A program made the translations under genes and the position numbers. The notes beneath the pieces were generated by a model. It was not told the DNA's origin and ran no database searches. It was given only the letters and a program-made list of their open reading frames with translations. From assembly GCF_900115005.1 (NCBI RefSeq), contig NZ_FOUY01000030.1:1-64000 (forward strand): 64,000 nucleotides of DNA. The letters run 5' to 3'. Below, one piece after another: positions 39,863-48,193 of the stretch; the stretch's first letter is position 1; each line of letters opens with the position of its first letter. Source of the stretch: Pseudonocardia ammonioxydans (GTDB lineage: Bacteria > Actinomycetota > Actinomycetes > Mycobacteriales > Pseudonocardiaceae).

Positions 39863-40768
39863 ATGGAGCTGACCGCGCTGGGACTCGGGCTGCTCGGTGT
39901 GGCACTCGCCGAGCCGGCCAGTCGCATGCTCGCCGCGGCCCGCTGGCCGGGACGCGACCCGGTCGTCGCCCTGTTGCTGTGGCAGGCCGTCGGGCTCGGC
40001 GGCGGCATCTCGCTGTTCGGCGCCGGCCTGGCCTACGGGCTGTCCCCGATGGGCGACAGCCTCCCGTCCGCGACCGCGGCGTTCGCGGTCTCGGTCGCGA
40101 ACGGCGTCTGGCCGCCGGTGATGGACCCGCTGCACGTGGGCGCGCTGCTGATCGCGCTGGGCGTGCTGATCCGGCTGCTGTCGGTCCTGGTGATCACCAC
40201 GATGCGGACGCTGCGTGCCCGCCGCCGGCACCGCGACCTGCTCGACGTGCTCGCGACCCCGTGGCCACACGCGTCCGGAACCCGGGTGCTCGACCATCCG
40301 GTGCCGGTGGCCTACTGCCTGCCGGGGCGCAGCTCGCGGCTGGTGGTCTCGGCCGGGGTGCTGGACACGCTCGACACCGCCGGGGTCGTCGCCGTCCTCG
40401 CCCACGAGCGGGCCCACCTGCGCGAGCGGCACGACCTCGTCGTGCTCCCGTTCGTCGCGTGGGGCGCGACGGCGCCGTTCGTGCGGGGGATGGTCTGCGC
40501 CCAGCTGGCCGTCGCCCGGCTGATCGAGATGCGGGCCGACGACGTCGCCCGCAAGCTCTGCGACCCGACCGAGCTGGCCACCGCGCTCAAGGAGGTCGGC
40601 GGGTCGGCACCGGCGGCGGCGCTGTCGTCGTTCACCGACGCCCTCGAGGCCCGGATCGACCGGATCACCGCACCGCCGGCGCCGCTGCCGGTCGTGGTGC
40701 GCTGGCTGGTCCGGCTGGTCGCGCTCGCCCTCGTCGTCGTGCCGCTGGCGCTGCTCCTCGTCCACTGA
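39863..40768 (+). CDS. M56-family membrane metalloprotease (BlaR1-like, no sensor domain)
   Basis: A 301-residue integral membrane protease. The zinc motif is HERAH in VVAVLAHERAHLRERHD, with downstream RLIEMRADDVA as the third-ligand region; about four hydrophobic helices flank it, and the last one is at the C-terminus. Unlike BlaR1 or MecR1 it lacks an extracellular penicillin-binding sensor, so the signal it senses is unknown. It would be expected to cleave or trigger cleavage of the adjacent BlaI-type repressor. Confidence 0.88.
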   Translation: MELTALGLGLLGVALAEPASRMLAAARWPGRDPVVALLLWQAVGLGGGISLFGAGLAYGLSPMGDSLPSATAAFAVSVANGVWPPVMDPLHVGALLIALGVLIRLLSVLVITTMRTLRARRRHRDLLDVLATPWPHASGTRVLDHPVPVAYCLPGRSSRLVVSAGVLDTLDTAGVVAVLAHERAHLRERHDLVVLPFVAWGATAPFVRGMVCAQLAVARLIEMRADDVARKLCDPTELATALKEVGGSAPAAALSSFTDALEARIDRITAPPAPLPVVVRWLVRLVALALVVVPLALLLVH

Positions 40769-40799
40769 CCGGCCGGGGAGCGCAGCCCGAGCCGGTCAG
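40765..40799. terminator. Hairpin spanning both convergent stop codons
   Basis: CTGACCGGC (40765-40773) pairs with GCCGGTCAG (40791-40799). The arms contain the TGA stops of both convergent genes (M56 at 40766-40768, MpaB-type at 40798-40796). Confidence 0.55.
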
Positions 40800-41983
40800 C
40801 GGTGAACCGGGTCCGGCGTGTCCGGCCGGTGGCTCTGGAACAGGGCCGGGCCGTCGGCGTCGTCGGCGAGCAGCGCCCGGGTGGCGGCGACGTTGCGGAC
40901 CCGGGCCGCCTCGAGCGCGTCCGGGTCGCGCCGCATCCGGGCCCGGCGCCACCGGATCACGTGCGCGGCGGCTCCGATGCCGGCGTCGAGCGGTGCGCAC
41001 CGGCGCAGTCCCAGCGCGTCGCCGGTCGCCGGGCCGTGGAAGCGCCGCCCCAGTACCTGCAGCAGCACCCGCCCCGCCGGGCGCGGGAGCCGCAGCGACT
41101 CGACGAGCAGTGCGGCGATCGCGTCGACCTGCGCCGCGGCGAGCCGGCGGGACTCGGGTGCCAGCGGCCCGGTGACGGCGGTGACCAGGGCGTCGAGCCG
41201 CTCGGCGGCGGCGTGCCCGGTGACCCCGCCGACCAGCTCCGGATCGATCCCGAGCTGGTGGGCCAGCACGTGCCAGTAGGCGTAGACCTCGCCGACCTCG
41301 GCCGGGGTCAGGCCGAACCCGATCGTCTCCTCGGCCCGCATCGACACGAGCGTGAAGTCCAGCCAGGTGCGGGCCAGGTCGATCTGGTTGATCGCGACAC
41401 CGTGCACCGCCTCGTCGTAGCCGCGGGTGCGGGCGAGCTCGCGCATGTGTGCGTGCAGCATCCGGACCTGCAGCGTGGCGATGTAGCCGGGGCCACCGGG
41501 GCGCAGCCCGCCGGGCAGGGTCGCGGACAGCAGCCATCGGCCGGTGTCGGTGAGCCGCCGTTCCGCACCCTCGACGAGCCGGCCGGTGGTACCGAGCAGC
41601 ACCGCGATCGAGGGGGACACGTAGGTGCGCAGCAGCGCACCGGCCGAGAGCGAGAGCGTGTGCACCGGTGTCGGTGAGGTGAACGTCGGCCGGGCGCCGG
41701 AGTCGAGCAGGGCCGGGTCGGTGCCCGCGGGCAGCGACTCGGCGGAGGACAGCAGGGCCGCGACCGCGGGCGGCGGGTCGTCGAGCGAGGCCAGCCCGTG
41801 GCGGATGCCGAGGTCGAGCCGGGCCCGGACCTCGCGCCCGCCCGAGCGGATCTCGGCGACGACGGCGTCGGCGAGCGGGTCGCCGGTGCGCAGGGCCCGC
41901 CCGGCCAGCTCGGCCGTCTCGGTGCCGAACCGGGCGGCGAGGTCGGCGGCGGCGACGCGGCCGGTGGGCCAGGAAGTGCTCAC
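40796..41983 (-). CDS. MpaB/rubber-oxygenase-like (DUF2236) protein
   Basis: A 395-residue alpha-helical protein of the DUF2236 family, which includes latex-clearing (rubber) oxygenases that bind haem b. Typical stretches are MLHAHMRELARTRGYDEAVHGVAINQIDLARTW (shown in part), FGLTPAEVGEVYAYWHVLAHQLGI and the internal Arg/His positions. The reaction here is unknown; family precedents are oxidative cleavage or oxidation of hydrophobic substrates. GTG 41983 overlaps the TetR stop (GTGA) and follows AGGAGGAG, so it is co-translated with its probable regulator. Confidence 0.82.
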   Translation of the reverse strand: MSTSWPTGRVAAADLAARFGTETAELAGRALRTGDPLADAVVAEIRSGGREVRARLDLGIRHGLASLDDPPPAVAALLSSAESLPAGTDPALLDSGARPTFTSPTPVHTLSLSAGALLRTYVSPSIAVLLGTTGRLVEGAERRLTDTGRWLLSATLPGGLRPGGPGYIATLQVRMLHAHMRELARTRGYDEAVHGVAINQIDLARTWLDFTLVSMRAEETIGFGLTPAEVGEVYAYWHVLAHQLGIDPELVGGVTGHAAAERLDALVTAVTGPLAPESRRLAAAQVDAIAALLVESLRLPRPAGRVLLQVLGRRFHGPATGDALGLRRCAPLDAGIGAAAHVIRWRRARMRRDPDALEAARVRNVAATRALLADDADGPALFQSHRPDTPDPVHR

Positions 41984-42633
41984 GGGTGTTCTCCTCCTGC
42001 GGTCGTCCCGCGTTCTGTGGCGTCTGCGGCCTCGCCGGTGCTGCGCTCTGCCGGCTCGGTGGGCAGGCCGAACCCGGCGAGCAGGCGGGCCATCCGGGCC
42101 CGGATCCGCGCCGGGTCCGGCGGGGCCGGGTCGAGTGCGCCGAGGGTGGCCAGGCCGACGACCGCGGAGAACAGCTCCGCGGCCCGCTCCCGGTTGCCGA
42201 CGTGGTCCTGGATGAGGTCGACGACGACGGCGTCCTGCCCGGCGGGCGGTGCGACCCGATCCGGGTCGCGCGCGGCCCGGATCCGGAGTTCGAGCATCGT
42301 CAGATACGCCCGCCGCCCCGGCCCGAGCAGGTCGACCAGGTAGGTGGTGCAGGCGTCGAGCAGGCTGAGCTCGCCCGCCCGGCTGCGCCGTGTCAGGTCG
42401 GTCAGCCGCTGGGTCGACCGCAGCTCGAGCTCCTCGACGACGGCGGCGAGCAGGTCGGCCACGGTGCCGAAGTGATAGGTCGCCGAGGCGGGCGACACCC
42501 CGGCCCGCCCCGCCACCTCGCGCAGGGTCAGCCGGTCGAAGCCACTGGTGGTGACGACGTCGACGGCCGCCTGCACCAGCGTCCGCCGGGTGTCGGCGCC
42601 GCGTTGCCGGCGTCCGTCGCGGGTGCTCCCCAT
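41980..42633 (-). CDS. TetR-family regulator
   Basis: A 217-residue repressor. The helix-turn-helix is TRRTLVQAAVDVVTTSGFDRLTLREVAGRAGVSPASATYHFG in sense, here seen as FDRLTLREVAGRAGVSPAS and TYHF; the rest is a ligand-binding domain. ATG 42633 is chosen for GGAGGAG just upstream; GTG 42645 is in frame. It overlaps the MpaB-type gene and probably controls it. An imperfect palindrome lies upstream. Confidence 0.88.
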   Translation of the reverse strand: MGSTRDGRRQRGADTRRTLVQAAVDVVTTSGFDRLTLREVAGRAGVSPASATYHFGTVADLLAAVVEELELRSTQRLTDLTRRSRAGELSLLDACTTYLVDLLGPGRRAYLTMLELRIRAARDPDRVAPPAGQDAVVVDLIQDHVGNRERAAELFSAVVGLATLGALDPAPPDPARIRARMARLLAGFGLPTEPAERSTGEAADATERGTTAGGEHP

Positions 42634-42647
42634 CGGCTCCTCCACAA

Positions 42648-42669
42648 ACTATCTGTACAGCCAAACAGT
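42648..42669. promoter_or_regulatory. Imperfect palindrome upstream of the TetR gene
   Basis: ACTATCTGT and the inverted ACTGTTTGG flank a short centre. AT-rich and directly upstream of the TetR ribosome site; on the minus strand GATAGT may be the -10 box. Probable autoregulatory operator. Confidence 0.45.
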
Positions 42670-42765
42670 AAGTTGAGCGGTCGCCGGCCGCAGCGTGGCC
42701 GTCGTCACCGCTGCCGCCGGGTCGGCCCGCATCCGTGATCTTGGGCCGCGAGCGGCGACCGGGCG

Positions 42766-42771
42766 TAGCGT
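42766..42771 (+). promoter_or_regulatory. -10 box (leaderless) of the MoxR gene
   Basis: TAGCGT, 7 nt before GTG 42779. Confidence 0.45.
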
Positions 42772-42778
42772 GGGGATC

Positions 42779-44173
42779 GTGCCCGTCACACCTGACCTTC
42801 CCCGTACCGTCGGCGCGCTCCGGGCATCGGGCCACGAGCTCCGGGGCGTGAAGCACGAGATCCGTGACAACCTGCTCGCCGCGCTGCGCGAGGGCCGTGA
42901 TCCCTGGCCCGGGATCCTCGGCTTCTCCGACACCGTGATCCCGCAGCTCGAGCGGGCCCTGATCGCCGGCCACGACGTGGTCCTGCTCGGCGAGCGCGGC
43001 CAGGGCAAGACCCGGCTGCTCCGCGCGCTGGCCGGGCTGCTCGACGAGTGGGCGCCCGTCATCGAGGGCTCCGAGATCGGTGAGCACCCCTACGAGCCGA
43101 TCGCGCCTGCCTCGGTCCGGCGCGCCGCCGAGCTCGGCGACGACCTGCCCGTGACCTGGGTGCACCGCTCGCTGCGCTACACCGAGAAGCTCGCCACGCC
43201 GGACACGGCGGTCGCCGACCTCATCGGTGACGTCGACCCGGTCAAGGTCGCCGAGGGCCGGTCCCTGGGCGACCCGGAGACCATCCACTTCGGTCTGGTC
43301 CCGCGGGCGCACCGCGGGATCGTCGCGATCAACGAGCTGCCCGACCTGGCCGAGCGGATCCAGGTCGCGCTGCTCAACGTGATGGAGGAGCGCGACATCC
43401 AGGTCCGCGGCTACACGCTGCGGCTCCCGCTCGACGTCCTGCTGGTCGCCAGCGCCAACCCGGAGGACTACACCAACCGCGGGCGGATCATCACCCCGCT
43501 CAAGGACCGGTTCGGTGCCGAGGTCCGCACCCACTACCCGCTCGAGCTCGCCGCCGAGATCGATCTGATCGGGCAGGAGGCCGAGCTCGCCGCCGAGGTC
43601 CCGCGGCACCTGCTGGAGGTCGTCGCCCGGTTCACCCGTCACCTGCGGGAGTCCTCGGCGATCGACCAGGGCTCCGGGGTCTCGGCCCGGTTCTCGGTCG
43701 CCGCGGCGGAGACCGTCGCCGCGGCGGCGCTCCGCCGGGCGGCGCTGGTCGGCGAGGACCGCGCCTACGCCCGCCCGGTCGACCTCGAGTCGGTTCCCAC
43801 GGTGCTGCGCGGGAAGCTGGAGTTCGCCGCGGGCGAGGAGGGCCGCGAGGACGACGTGCTGGAGCACCTGCTGCGCCGGGCCACCGCCGACACCGCCCGG
43901 TTCGCGCTGCGCGGGGTCGACCTGGACGAGATGGCCTCCGAGGTCTCCACCCGGCCGGTCCGCACCGGTGAGCGGATCGCGGCCCGCGACGTCGTCGCGG
44001 CCCTGCCGCAGGTGGCGGCGCTGACCGCGATCGCGGACAAGCTGGGTGCCGCCGGGACCGAGGACCCGGGCCCGATGGCATCGGCGGCGGAGCTGGCCCT
44101 GGAATACCTGTTCCTGACCCGCAAGCTCGCCAAGGACGAGTCCGACGACGGGGACACGGTGTCCTATGGCTGA
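42779..44173 (+). CDS. MoxR-type AAA+ ATPase
   Basis: A 464-residue AAA+ protein of the MoxR/magnesium-chelatase-like group. Walker A is GERGQGKTRLL (about residue 78), Walker B GIVAINELPDL, sensor 1 LLVASANPEDYTNRG, and the arginine finger region is LKDRFGAEVRTHYP. Partner VWA genes usually follow, and here the VWA gene starts 8 nt before its end, so the two are translationally coupled. MoxR-VWA pairs act as chaperones or metal-insertion machines; the client is unknown. GTG 42779 is supported by the TAGCGT box. Confidence 0.9.
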   Translation: MPVTPDLPRTVGALRASGHELRGVKHEIRDNLLAALREGRDPWPGILGFSDTVIPQLERALIAGHDVVLLGERGQGKTRLLRALAGLLDEWAPVIEGSEIGEHPYEPIAPASVRRAAELGDDLPVTWVHRSLRYTEKLATPDTAVADLIGDVDPVKVAEGRSLGDPETIHFGLVPRAHRGIVAINELPDLAERIQVALLNVMEERDIQVRGYTLRLPLDVLLVASANPEDYTNRGRIITPLKDRFGAEVRTHYPLELAAEIDLIGQEAELAAEVPRHLLEVVARFTRHLRESSAIDQGSGVSARFSVAAAETVAAAALRRAALVGEDRAYARPVDLESVPTVLRGKLEFAAGEEGREDDVLEHLLRRATADTARFALRGVDLDEMASEVSTRPVRTGERIAARDVVAALPQVAALTAIADKLGAAGTEDPGPMASAAELALEYLFLTRKLAKDESDDGDTVSYG

Positions 44174-46139
44174 GGGCCGGGCCGGGCGCGGGCACTACCG
44201 CCGGCGGCGCTACGCGTACGGGCCCTACAGCGGTGGGCCCGACCCGCTCGCCCCGCCGTACGACATCCGCTCCGCAATGGACCGGATCGGGCGCGACGTC
44301 ATGGAGGGCTCCTCGCCCCGGCAGGCGCTGCAGGAACTGATGCGGCAGGGCCTCGACGGCCGCCGAGGGCTCGACGACCTGACCCGCCGGGTCTGGGAGC
44401 GCCGGCGCGAGCTGCAGCGCGACAACCGGATCGACGGGACGTTGCAGCAGGTCCGCGAGCTGCTGCAGCGTGCGCTCGACGCCGAGCGGCAGTCGCTGGG
44501 CAACGAGGACTCCGACGACGCCCGGTTCCGGGAGATGCAGCTCGACGCGCTGCCGGACGACACCGGCGGCGCCGTGCGGGAGCTGGGGGAGTACGACTGG
44601 CGCTCGTCCGACGCCCGCGAGGCCTACGACGAGATCCGCGACCTGCTCGGCCGGGAACTGCTCGACCAGCGGTTCCAGGGCATGAAACAGGCCATGGAGG
44701 GCGCCACGCCGGAGGACGTCGAGCGGATCAACCAGATGCTCGACGACCTCAACGACCTCCTGGACCACCACGCCCGCGGCGAGGACACGACCGAGCGGTT
44801 CGCCGAGTTCATGCGCCGCCACGGCGACCACTTCCCGGAGAACCCGCAGAACACCGAGGAGCTGATCGATGCGCTGGCCGCCCGGTCCGCGGCCGCCCAG
44901 CGGATGCTGAACTCGATGTCGGCCGAGCAGCGTGCCGAGCTCGCCGAGCTGGCCCAGCAGGCGTTCGGCGACCCGCGCCTGGCGCAGTCGCTGTCCCGGC
45001 TGGACGCGCAGCTGCAGGGGCTGCGACCGGGGGAGGACTGGACCGGGCAGGGCCGGTTCAGCGGTGACAACCCGATGGGGATGGGCGAGGCGACGCGCGC
45101 GCTGGAGGAGCTGGGCCGGCTCGACGCGCTCGCCGAGCAGCTCTCGCAGGGCTACCCGGGTGCGCGGATGGAGGACATCGACCTCGACGCGCTCACCGAG
45201 GCACTCGGTCCCGAGGCCGCCGCCGACGCCCGCACCCTCGCCGAGCTCGAACGCGAGCTGCAGCGCCAGGACCTGTTCCGGCGTGCCCCGGACGGGTCGC
45301 TGCTGCTCTCGCCGAAGGCTCTGCGCACGCTGGGGCAGTCGGTACTGCGCGACGTCGCCGACCGGGTCGCCGGTCGGCAGGGACAGCGCGAGACCCGCCG
45401 GGCCGGTGCGGCGGGGGAGGCGACCGGGGCGACCCGGCCCTGGGCGTTCGGCGACACCGAGGCCTGGTCGGTGCCCCGCACGCTGCTGAACGCGCAGCTG
45501 CGCCGGGCGGGTGGTGACGAGCGTTCCCTGGACGTGTCCGACGTCGAGATCGTCGAGACCGAGCAGCGCACCCGGGCCGCGGTCGCGCTGCTGGTCGACA
45601 CCTCCTGGTCGATGGTCGCCGAGGGCCGGTGGGTGCCGATGAAGCGCACCGCGCTGGCCCTGCACCAGCTGATCTCGACCCGGTTCCGGGGCGACGACCT
45701 GTCGCTGATCACGTTCGGCCGGCACGCGCAGACCGTGGAGCTCGGCGAGCTCGTCGGGATGGAGGGCGTGTACATGCAGGGCACCAACCTGCACCACGCC
45801 CTGCTGCTGGCCCGCGAGCGGCTGGCCCGGCAGCCGGATGCGACCCCGGTCGTGCTCGTCGTGACCGACGGCGAACCGACCGCGCACCTGGAACGCGACG
45901 GCGAGGCGTTCTTCGACTACCCGCCCAGCCCGCACACGCTCCGTGCGACCGTCGACGGGCTGGACCGGTTGATCGGGATGGACGCGCGGTTCACGTTCTT
46001 CGTGCTCGGCGACGATCCCGGGCTGGCCGCGTTCACCGACCGGTTGGCCCGCCGCGCGGGCGGTCGCGTGGTGCACCCCGACCTGGACGGCCTGGGCGCC
46101 GAGGTCGTGTCGGACTACCTGCGCAAGCGCCACGGCTGA
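44166..46139 (+). CDS. VWA-domain protein, MoxR partner
   Basis: A 657-residue protein. Residues 1-460 are highly charged and helical (ERRRELQRDN, LLGRELLDQRFQGMKQAMEG); residues about 475-655 are a von Willebrand A domain with an intact MIDAS (DTSWSM, the Thr in MQGTNLHHAL, and VTDGEPT). No signal peptide, so cytosolic. ATG 44166 overlaps the MoxR gene. The pair matches a conserved actinobacterial layout of unknown client. Confidence 0.9.
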   Translation: MAEGRAGRGHYRRRRYAYGPYSGGPDPLAPPYDIRSAMDRIGRDVMEGSSPRQALQELMRQGLDGRRGLDDLTRRVWERRRELQRDNRIDGTLQQVRELLQRALDAERQSLGNEDSDDARFREMQLDALPDDTGGAVRELGEYDWRSSDAREAYDEIRDLLGRELLDQRFQGMKQAMEGATPEDVERINQMLDDLNDLLDHHARGEDTTERFAEFMRRHGDHFPENPQNTEELIDALAARSAAAQRMLNSMSAEQRAELAELAQQAFGDPRLAQSLSRLDAQLQGLRPGEDWTGQGRFSGDNPMGMGEATRALEELGRLDALAEQLSQGYPGARMEDIDLDALTEALGPEAAADARTLAELERELQRQDLFRRAPDGSLLLSPKALRTLGQSVLRDVADRVAGRQGQRETRRAGAAGEATGATRPWAFGDTEAWSVPRTLLNAQLRRAGGDERSLDVSDVEIVETEQRTRAAVALLVDTSWSMVAEGRWVPMKRTALALHQLISTRFRGDDLSLITFGRHAQTVELGELVGMEGVYMQGTNLHHALLLARERLARQPDATPVVLVVTDGEPTAHLERDGEAFFDYPPSPHTLRATVDGLDRLIGMDARFTFFVLGDDPGLAAFTDRLARRAGGRVVHPDLDGLGAEVVSDYLRKRHG

Positions 46140-46156
46140 GCCGCCGGTGCCGGGGC

Positions 46157-47041
46157 TCATCGGTGCGGGCCCGGTGACCGGTACAGGTGTTCGGCCGCCC
46201 AGGACCGGAGGGTGGTCGGGGTGGTGGTCGTCGCGTCCCGGGGCTGTTCGGGGACGTGGCCGTCGGTCAGCCCGGCCGCCATCCCGGCGATCGCGTCGAC
46301 CTCGGGCGGGCTCAGCCCGGCGCCGGCCAGGGCCGCACGGAAGTCCGCGTCGGGCACGTGCACCGCGCGCACCGGCCGGTCGGCGAGCTCGCCCAGTACC
46401 GCCGCGACCTGCGTGAACGTCAGGTCCTCCGGGCCGTGCACCGCCTGCACGGCGCGCCCGTCCCAGGCCGGGCCGAGCAACCTGGCCGCGGCCACGTCGC
46501 CGATGTCACGCGGATCCACCCAGGGCAGCGGGTGCTCCAGCGGCCACGGCGTGGGAAGGCTCCCGCCGCGCACGTCGTCGGCCGACATCAGCAGGTTCGT
46601 CATGAAATAGCCGCAGCGCAGGTGCAGCACCGCCGCGCCGGTCGCGTCGAGCGCCGTCTCGGTCGCGGCCAGGCCGTCGATGTCGCCGGCCCCACCGCGC
46701 TTCTCGGCGCCGCCGCTGCTCTGGAACACGGTCGCGGCGATGTCGTTCGCGCGCACCGCGCCGGACACCACCCGGGCGCACACCGCCTGGTGGGCGAGCG
46801 GGTCCGCCCCGGACGGCGCTGGCGGGTTCACCCAGTACAGCCGGTCGGCTCCGGCGGTCGCACGCAGCACCGCGTCGTCGTCGGTCTGGTCGGCCCGCAC
46901 CGTCTCCACCAGGCCGGACAGGTCGGGCGGCAGCCGTGCCGGGTCGCGCAGCAGGGCGACCGGGCGCACCCCGGCCTGCACCAGCAGGCGCAGCACCCGG
47001 GAGCCGACGTTGCCGGTCGGTGTCGTCACCACGATCCGCAT
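46157..47041 (-). CDS. NmrA-like NAD(P)-binding protein
   Basis: A 294-residue atypical SDR/NmrA protein. The dinucleotide-binding motif is VVTTPTGNVGSRVLRLL, followed by PVALLRDPARLP and a downstream VFQSSGGAEKRGG. No catalytic YxxxK. Members sense NADP(H) or act as quinone or azo reductases. ATG 47041. Convergent with the VWA gene with a 17-bp gap. Substrate unknown. Confidence 0.85.
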   Translation of the reverse strand: MRIVVTTPTGNVGSRVLRLLVQAGVRPVALLRDPARLPPDLSGLVETVRADQTDDDAVLRATAGADRLYWVNPPAPSGADPLAHQAVCARVVSGAVRANDIAATVFQSSGGAEKRGGAGDIDGLAATETALDATGAAVLHLRCGYFMTNLLMSADDVRGGSLPTPWPLEHPLPWVDPRDIGDVAAARLLGPAWDGRAVQAVHGPEDLTFTQVAAVLGELADRPVRAVHVPDADFRAALAGAGLSPPEVDAIAGMAAGLTDGHVPEQPRDATTTTPTTLRSWAAEHLYRSPGPHR

Positions 47042-47104
47042 GCCGCAACCGTGGCACGGGCCACCGACAAGAACCGGTTCCCGGAGCGGCTCCCGCCGGT
47101 GGGA

Positions 47105-47896
47105 TCAGCCGAGCCAGGGCTCCGCGAACCCATCCCAGGTGCCGTCGGTCCGCGCCGTCCGGAGCCAGGTGTTCACCCGCTCGGTGAAGGCCGGGTCCCC
47201 GGCCTGGGTCAGGTAGGCCTTCTCGGAGTCGGTGAACGGATCCTCCGGGTGCACCGAGCAGAGCTCCCCGGGCCGCTGGGCCGCCTGCCAGCGGGTCTCG
47301 ATCGCGTCGGTGACCATGAGGTCGGCACCACCGTCGGCGACCACGTCGAAGATCGTGTTGTTGTCCGGGTGCGGCACGATCGTCGCCTCGTGCAGGTGCT
47401 CCCGGACGAACCGCTCGTTGGTCCCGCCGGGGTTCACCACGGCCCGGACACCCGGGCGGTCGATGTCGGCGACGGTCCGGTACCGCTCGACGTCCGGACA
47501 GCGGACCACCGGCGTCTTGCCGTCGCGCAGGTACGGGATCGTGAACGCCGCCCGCTGCGCCCGGTCCTCGGTGATCGACACGCCGCCGACGGCGATGTCG
47601 CACTTCCCGGCGACGACGTCGTCGAGCAGTCCGGACCAGGTCGTCTCCACCATCGTCGGGCGTGCACCCAGCTCGCCCGCCAGATCACCGGCCATGTCGA
47701 CGTCGATGCCGGACCAGCCGCCGTCCGGCTCCCGGTAGGTCAGGGGCCGGTAGTCGCCCGTCGAGCACACCCGGAGCTCCCCGGACTCTGCTATTCGCGC
47801 CAGCGTGGGTGACGCCTCCTGGTCCTGTGTGCTACACCCGGCCAGCAGAGCCACGATGAGCAGAACGGCGTACAGCAACCCCCGTTGACGGTGCAC
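47105..47896 (-). CDS. PheC-like (cyclohexadienyl dehydratase / solute-binding-fold) lipoprotein
   Basis: A 263-residue exported lipoprotein. Residues 1-21 are a signal peptide with lipobox LLAGC (Cys 21). The mature part closely follows periplasmic cyclohexadienyl dehydratase: GELRVCSTGDYRPLTYREPDG, GIDVDMAGDLAGELGA, IPYLRDGKTPVVRC, AVVNPGGTNERFVREHL, VTDAIETRWQA. PheC turns prephenate or arogenate into phenylpyruvate or phenylalanine; the fold is that of amino-acid-binding proteins, so a binding role is the alternative. No ABC transporter genes are adjacent. GTG 47896 lies 8 nt after TAGGGT. Confidence 0.82.
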   Translation of the reverse strand: MHRQRGLLYAVLLIVALLAGCSTQDQEASPTLARIAESGELRVCSTGDYRPLTYREPDGGWSGIDVDMAGDLAGELGARPTMVETTWSGLLDDVVAGKCDIAVGGVSITEDRAQRAAFTIPYLRDGKTPVVRCPDVERYRTVADIDRPGVRAVVNPGGTNERFVREHLHEATIVPHPDNNTIFDVVADGGADLMVTDAIETRWQAAQRPGELCSVHPEDPFTDSEKAYLTQAGDPAFTERVNTWLRTARTDGTWDGFAEPWLG

Positions 47897-47904
47897 GGTC
47901 GGGG

Positions 47905-47910
47905 ACCCTA
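47905..47910 (-). promoter_or_regulatory. -10 box (leaderless) of the PheC-like gene
   Basis: TAGGGT on the minus strand, 8 nt before GTG 47896. Confidence 0.4.
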
Positions 47911-48000
47911 GGCGACCGCTGGGACGCCGGGAAGTGTGCCGTCGGCGACGTGTTCCCCATGGTCTCGACGGGCCCGCCGCGGCGGGGCACCATCACGGAG

Positions 48001-48186
48001 GTGACCGAGGGGACCCCGGCCTGCCGGCTCTGTGGGACGCCGCGCCCGCCGAGCCCGGGTGCGGCGTGTGTGGCCGGCTGGGTGGCCGAGCGGGACGAGC
48101 GCGGCCGGGACGGATGGCTGTGCCCCGGGTGCGCACGCCTGCACGTCCGCGACATCGAGTCCAAGTTGGACGTCGAATGGTGGTGA
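48001..48186 (+). CDS. Small zinc-ribbon-like protein
   Basis: A 61-residue protein with two CxxC knuckles (CRLCGTP and CPGCARLH) and a third Cys between them (GAACVAG), suggesting a single zinc site. It ends IESKLDVEWW. No family recognised; such proteins often bind DNA, RNA or another protein. GTG 48001 is taken as start because it gives a compact domain; in-frame upstream starts at 47950 and 47959 are possible. Its 3' end is 7 nt from the convergent LLM gene. Confidence 0.6.
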   Translation: MTEGTPACRLCGTPRPPSPGAACVAGWVAERDERGRDGWLCPGCARLHVRDIESKLDVEWW

Positions 48187-48193
48187 CGCCGGC

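Noticed and set aside
43632-46160. 842-residue minus-strand open frame
   Set aside because: Antisense to the MoxR and VWA genes, which carry clear catalytic motifs.
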